Below, piece by piece: positions 30,589 through 32,313 of a stretch of 32,313 nt of DNA. The first letter of the stretch is position 1. Every line of letters begins with the position of its first letter. The stretch comes from Armatimonadota bacterium (GTDB lineage Bacteria; Armatimonadota; UBA5829; DTLH01), in contig JAKPFN010000115.1 in NCBI GenBank assembly GCA_029551395.1, positions 1 to 32,313 of the forward strand, given 5' to 3'. The position numbers and the translations under genes are program-made. The notes beneath the pieces were generated by a model. The model was not told the DNA's origin. It saw nothing but the letters and a program-made list of their open reading frames with translations, and ran no database searches.

Positions 30589-30990
30589 CAGAGTTCCATC
30601 TCCGCACTCGTTGGGTGTGGAATTGAAAATGGCGGTAGCCAAGGCAGCGGAAAAGAAGGCGATAAAATGGGTAGTGGAGGCTTGTCGGGTAAACCGGGCA
30701 GTGCAGGCGGCCCGGGAAGCGGAACTTATGAAGATGTAAAAGGCCAGATTGAGAACAGCAAAGAAGGCTACATCACCAAATCATCTTCCCTTGTCGGTAA
30801 GGAAGGCTCTATTTACGTGTCGGGGACAACCAAAGGCGCTCCCGATGAGCCAGGTTCATCATCTGTACCTTATTATGAGGTATATGGAGATTACAAGAAG
30901 AGCGCAGAAAAAGCTTTGTCCAGAGAAGACGTACCCTCAACCCATCGCCAGGGAGTCCGTAAATACTTCGACTCGTTGAATAAAGAATAA
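30589..30990 (+). pseudogene. C-terminal part of the coiled-coil gene beyond the in-frame TGA (or a separate small gene from 30667)
   Basis: This stretch is in the same frame as the preceding gene and has no other stop until TAA at 30988-30990. It begins QSSISALVGCGIENGGSQGS, runs through a Gly-rich linker (GSGGLSGKPGSAGGPGSG), and ends in a compact domain with VPYYEVYGDYKKSAEKALSR and THRQGVRKYFDSL, a pattern I associate with the C-termini of the same family. It could be reached by TGA readthrough or recoding, or be disconnected by a nonsense mutation or sequencing error. It could also be translated alone from the ATG at 30667, where AAGG lies about eight bases upstream, giving 107 residues. 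Confidence 0.6.
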
Positions 30991-31004
30991 CCGGATTATA
31001 TGCA

Positions 31005-31021
31005 CAACTTCGTATAAGTTG
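31005..31021. repeat. Short inverted repeat upstream of moxR
   Basis: CAACTT and AAGTTG with a five-base centre (CGTAT), in the 79-base gap before moxR. It is too short to call a terminator and has no T run after it. It may be an operator or nothing. Confidence 0.3.
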
Positions 31022-31069
31022 CTTGCATTATCTTATACATCTCTATATTCAAACAAGAGGAATTGACTG

Positions 31070-32068
31070 ATGCAGATAGAGGAACGGATTGGAAAGTTCA
31101 GACAGGATTTCAATACACTGAAGGCTGAGATCAGCCGGATGATAGTCGGGCAGGAAGAAATAGTAGAAGGTGTTATCGTATGCCTTCTTGCTGATGGTCA
31201 TGCGCTCCTTGAAGGCGTTCCAGGACTTGGTAAGACGCTCCTTGTCCGCACACTAGCTCAAGCTATGGACCTGAAGTTCTCCAGGATTCAATTCACGCCT
31301 GACCTGATGCCTGCAGACATCGTTGGAACTAATATTCTGATAGAGGATGATTCTGGCAGGAGATGCTTCCAGTTCCAACCAGGGCCGGTGTTTGCAAATA
31401 TCATCCTGGCTGACGAGATCAACCGTGCTACGCCAAAAACTCAGTCTGCGATGCTCGAAGCGATGCAGGAGCACTCTGTGACGGTTGCAGGAGATATCCG
31501 CAAACTGCAGGAGCCGTTCCTGGTCCTTGCTACACAGAACCCGATAGAGATGGAAGGTACTTATCCGCTCCCAGAAGCCCAGTTGGACCGGTTCCTTTTC
31601 AAGCTGATGGTAAGTTTCCCGACACTTGACGAATTGGGTACCATCCTCGACCGAACGACAAAGTCTGAGCAGGTTGAAATCAACAAAGTAACCAATCCTG
31701 AGACAGTGCTTGAGATGAGGCGGCTTGCCAGAGAAGTCGAACTTGCCCCGCATATAAAGGAGTTTGCGCTTAAGGTAGTGCTGGCTACGCATCCTGACTC
31801 CGAGTACGCAACGGATATGGTAAAGAGATTTGTCCGCTACGGGTCCAGCCCCAGAGGCGCGCAGGCTCTCGCGCTGACATCCAAGGTAAACGCACTTTTG
31901 GACGACCGGCGCAATGTGGGCTTCGATGACATCAAAAAGGTAGCCAAACCTGCCCTGCGGCACCGAATCATCCTCAACTTCGAAGGCGAAGCTGAGGGAA
32001 TATCCACCGACGCGATTGTTGCGGATATACTGGAAAAAGTGACACAGGGAGATGAGATTGTGGTATAA
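31070..32068 (+). CDS. MoxR-family AAA+ ATPase
   Basis: 332 residues. Walker A is ALLEGVPGLGKTLLVRTLAQ, Walker B ANIILADEINRATPKTQSAM, sensor 1 LATQNPIEMEGTYPLPEAQL, and the arginine-finger region LDRFLFKLMVSFPTLDE. The C-terminal lid helices have RFVRYGSSPRGAQALALTSK, typical of MoxR. MoxR proteins act as chaperone-like ATPases for partner proteins with von Willebrand domains, commonly the DUF58 protein encoded next. AGAGGA lies eight bases before the ATG. It is separated by 79 bases from the preceding gene, the only sizeable gap in this operon. Confidence 0.95.
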   Translation: MQIEERIGKFRQDFNTLKAEISRMIVGQEEIVEGVIVCLLADGHALLEGVPGLGKTLLVRTLAQAMDLKFSRIQFTPDLMPADIVGTNILIEDDSGRRCFQFQPGPVFANIILADEINRATPKTQSAMLEAMQEHSVTVAGDIRKLQEPFLVLATQNPIEMEGTYPLPEAQLDRFLFKLMVSFPTLDELGTILDRTTKSEQVEINKVTNPETVLEMRRLAREVELAPHIKEFALKVVLATHPDSEYATDMVKRFVRYGSSPRGAQALALTSKVNALLDDRRNVGFDDIKKVAKPALRHRIILNFEGEAEGISTDAIVADILEKVTQGDEIVV

Positions 32069-32143
32069 CTCCGCAATCATCCGTGTAAATCCGTGCTTAA
32101 CGACCTTAACATAACGCAACCAGATACCGAACCGGAGGACTTT

Positions 32144-32313
32144 TTGTCTCCGGAATTTCTGCGTAAGCTTGAACAGCTATCGCTCGTGGCTAAACGTGTC
32201 TTTCCTGGCCGGATGCGCGGCGAGCGTCGGTCAAGTAAACGCGGCGCATCGGTCGAATTCGCTGACTACCGCAACTATACCATCGGTGATGACTTCCGCC
32301 GGGTGGATTGGAA
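32144..32313 (+). CDS. DUF58 domain protein, N-terminal part (cut by window edge)
   Basis: The first 56 codons of a DUF58 protein: SPEFLRKLEQLSLVAKRV, then FPGRMRGERRSSKRG and the diagnostic SVEFADYRNYTIGDDFRRVD. Full proteins have about 290-320 residues with a von Willebrand type A-like domain and work with MoxR. I chose the TTG at 32144 because GGAGG lies five bases upstream; the same frame is open back to a GTG at 32093 and to the moxR stop at 32066-32068, but neither start has a ribosome site. It directly follows moxR. Confidence 0.88.
   Translation, partial: MSPEFLRKLEQLSLVAKRVFPGRMRGERRSSKRGASVEFADYRNYTIGDDFRRVDW

Noticed and set aside
31004-31016. Sequence matching 12 of 13 bases of a loxP arm
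   Set aside because: The second arm is absent at the required distance and no phage genes are nearby. The match is likely chance; the local CAACTT/AAGTTG repeat explains the symmetry.
31253-32119. Minus-strand open frame of 288 codons opposite moxR
   Set aside because: It lies wholly antisense to a clear MoxR gene, has no recognisable motif, and appears to be a codon-bias shadow.

Overview
This window comes from a bacterium with an LPS-containing outer membrane. About 22 kb on the minus strand is an outer-membrane biogenesis supercluster. It encodes almost the whole lipid A (Raetz) pathway together with BamA, TamB and Skp/OmpH. A single cluster running tamB, bamA, ompH, lpx genes, msbA, kdtA is known from diderm lineages outside the Proteobacteria, such as the Negativicutes and Halanaerobiales. 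The right-hand ABC/MoxR/DUF58 operon is common in Armatimonadota, Planctomycetes and similar phyla. I lean towards an Armatimonadota-like or other uncultured lineage, but the sequence alone does not settle this. Base composition looks moderate. GTG and TTG starts are frequent. TGA is used as a normal stop.

Layout, minus strand read right to left. Transcription unit 1 starts from a good sigma-70 promoter at about 22.1 kb and contains lipB, tamB, an ECF sigma factor and bamA. It ends at a strong intrinsic terminator (14111-14145). Transcription unit 2 starts at an extended -10 promoter (13957-13986) that lies under a 7-bp inverted repeat. It contains ompH, a long coiled-coil anchored protein, lpxD, lpxC, fabZ, lpxA, lpxB, an ICMT/Ste14-like membrane methyltransferase, msbA, a DUF374 acyltransferase, kdtA, lpxK, lpxL, a LolA-like protein and a glycosyltransferase family 9 gene cut by the window edge. 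Genes overlap or nearly touch throughout. LpxH/LpxI/LpxG and the Kdo synthesis genes are not in the window.

The middle (22.1-24.6 kb) holds panD on the plus strand, divergent from lipB. It is followed by a convergent DUF1801 gene, a tRNA cluster (Ser-CGA, Arg-CCU, Arg-GCG, all minus) with its own promoter, and a secreted protein with 22 cysteines around a ZraP-like helical core.

The right end (24.6-32.3 kb, plus strand) is an operon with a translationally coupled front: a large membrane protein, an ABC ATPase, an ABC-2 permease, a coiled-coil membrane protein, a MoxR AAA+ ATPase and a DUF58 protein cut by the window edge. The coiled-coil gene carries a single in-frame TGA, after which the same frame stays open for 133 codons and encodes what looks like its own C-terminal domain.

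The points most worth a second look are: (1) the Ste14/ICMT-like gene between lpxB and msbA, which may be a lipid A phosphate methyltransferase like Leptospira LmtA; (2) the TGA-interrupted gene; (3) the cysteine-rich ZraP-like protein; (4) the coiled-coil partner of OmpH; (5) the operator and hairpin architecture at the ompH promoter.
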